Assembly: GCA_937885175.1 (NCBI GenBank)
Contig: CAKZZO010000051.1
Span: 1 to 15,739, forward strand
Source: an uncultured Treponema sp.
Lineage (GTDB): Bacteria; Spirochaetota; Spirochaetia; Treponematales; Treponemataceae
DNA: 15,739 bases
Direction of reading: 5' to 3'
Both the position numbers and the translations under genes were made by a program. The notes under the pieces are model-generated. The model saw only the letters and a program-made list of their open reading frames with translations. It had not been told where the DNA came from and made no database searches. Below are positions 15,175-15,739 of this stretch, in pieces. Position 1 is the stretch's first letter, and the number at the start of each line of letters is the position of its first letter.

Positions 15175-15218
15175 ATGGGGTGATTTTTCCTTGCTTCTAC
15201 TCAAAAGAGCAATATTCT

Positions 15219-15248
15219 CTGTAAAATTCGTTCATTTTATAGTATAAT
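15219..15248 (+). promoter_or_regulatory. Probable promoter of the PLD-like gene
   Basis: A perfect TATAAT at 15243-15248 with only a weak -35 match (CTGTAA at 15219-15224, 18-base spacer). The start codon lies 80 bases downstream, leaving a leader without a recognised structure. The TATAAT could be chance in AT-rich DNA. Confidence 0.35.
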
Positions 15249-15327
15249 TATTTTATTATGCAGATGGTTTTTAGCAGCTTTTAAATCCTGATATTGGAAC
15301 CATCTTAGACAGGGTAGGAACGCATAA

Positions 15328-15739
15328 ATGTTAGGAAATACACTTATAGATAATTCACAAAATTTAAAACTTGTGAATGTACTGGATGAAATAATTAATA
15401 TCCCGGAAATTCAAGAAATCTGTATAGCCACTGGTTACTGGGATTTGAAAGGAACGGCATTAATAACAGAATCCCTGAAAAATTTCCTGGCAAAAGACGG
15501 CACGAAACTTCGCTTATTAATCGGCAAAGACCCTGATGTATATCAAAAGGATTTAACGGCAGATTCATATAAGACAGCAAAACAATATCCTCAGGATTAT
15601 ATTAAGATTGATTTACAAAATGTAGAATTGAATAATCAATCCTATCAAAATGCGGCCAATCTTTTAATGAGATATTGCAACGAAGAAAAGAAAATCGAAG
15701 TCCACATTTTTAAACTAAATGAAGACGATGAAAAACAAT
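15328..15739 (+). CDS. PLD-like domain protein, 5' part (probably N-terminus of a helicase)
   Basis: An open frame of 137 codons that runs off the right edge. The ATG at 15328 follows AGG (15316-15318) with a 9-base gap. The opening matches the N-terminal phospholipase D-like domain found in front of superfamily II helicases: a helix VLDEIINIPEIQEICI, then ATGYWDLKG, then LRLLIGKDPDVYQ and KIEVHIFKLNEDDEK. The first HxK catalytic motif, expected a few residues beyond, lies outside the window, so activity cannot be judged. Such PLD-helicases often belong to restriction-like or defence loci. A shorter PLD-nuclease without helicase is also possible. Confidence 0.65.
   Translation, partial: MLGNTLIDNSQNLKLVNVLDEIINIPEIQEICIATGYWDLKGTALITESLKNFLAKDGTKLRLLIGKDPDVYQKDLTADSYKTAKQYPQDYIKIDLQNVELNNQSYQNAANLLMRYCNEEKKIEVHIFKLNEDDEKQ

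Noticed and set aside
1..15739. CRISPR arrays, tRNA or rRNA genes
   Set aside because: No regularly spaced repeats with unique spacers and no tRNA- or rRNA-like sequence were seen on reading both strands.

Overview
The window looks like chromosomal DNA of a spirochaete, most likely a host-associated Treponema. This is inferred from relaxed-lipobox lipoproteins, a remnant of a BspA/TpLRR-type leucine-rich repeat protein, STAS-domain fusion proteins and a possible integron attC site (chromosomal integrons are known in T. denticola). No 16S or other phylogenetic marker is present, so the genus is not proven. There are no tRNA, rRNA or CRISPR features.

Left part (1-7151): a very large alpha-2-macroglobulin-family lipoprotein with an intact Cys-x-Glu-Gln thioester motif, driven by its own extended -10 promoter. 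It converges on a LysR-type regulator on the minus strand.

Middle part (7152-11900): two proteins that each join a STAS domain to a different enzyme. One is STAS plus an APH/choline-kinase-like phosphotransferase. The other is a leucine-carboxyl-methyltransferase-like domain plus STAS. Between them lie a minus-strand six-helix membrane protein of unknown function and the decayed remains of a small lipoprotein gene. An alpha/beta-hydrolase lipoprotein with noticeably C-rich third codon positions follows. The two STAS fusions suggest a phospho-switch or signalling theme, but no biochemical link can be proved from sequence.

Right part (11900-15739): an accessory mosaic. It holds a GC-rich hairpin, a small secreted protein and an orphan phage-Dam-type adenine methyltransferase (both on the minus strand, separated by an attC-like site), an 87-bp nested palindromic repeat of dispersed-repeat type, an orphan coding fragment fused in frame to a glyoxalase/VOC gene, an IS5-type transposase remnant, a WYL-family regulator broken by an internal deletion plus frameshift, a decayed BspA-type LRR fragment with a 63-bp tandem repeat, and the 5' end of a PLD-like (probably helicase-linked) protein that leaves the window. 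The density of broken genes here marks a hotspot of insertion and deletion.
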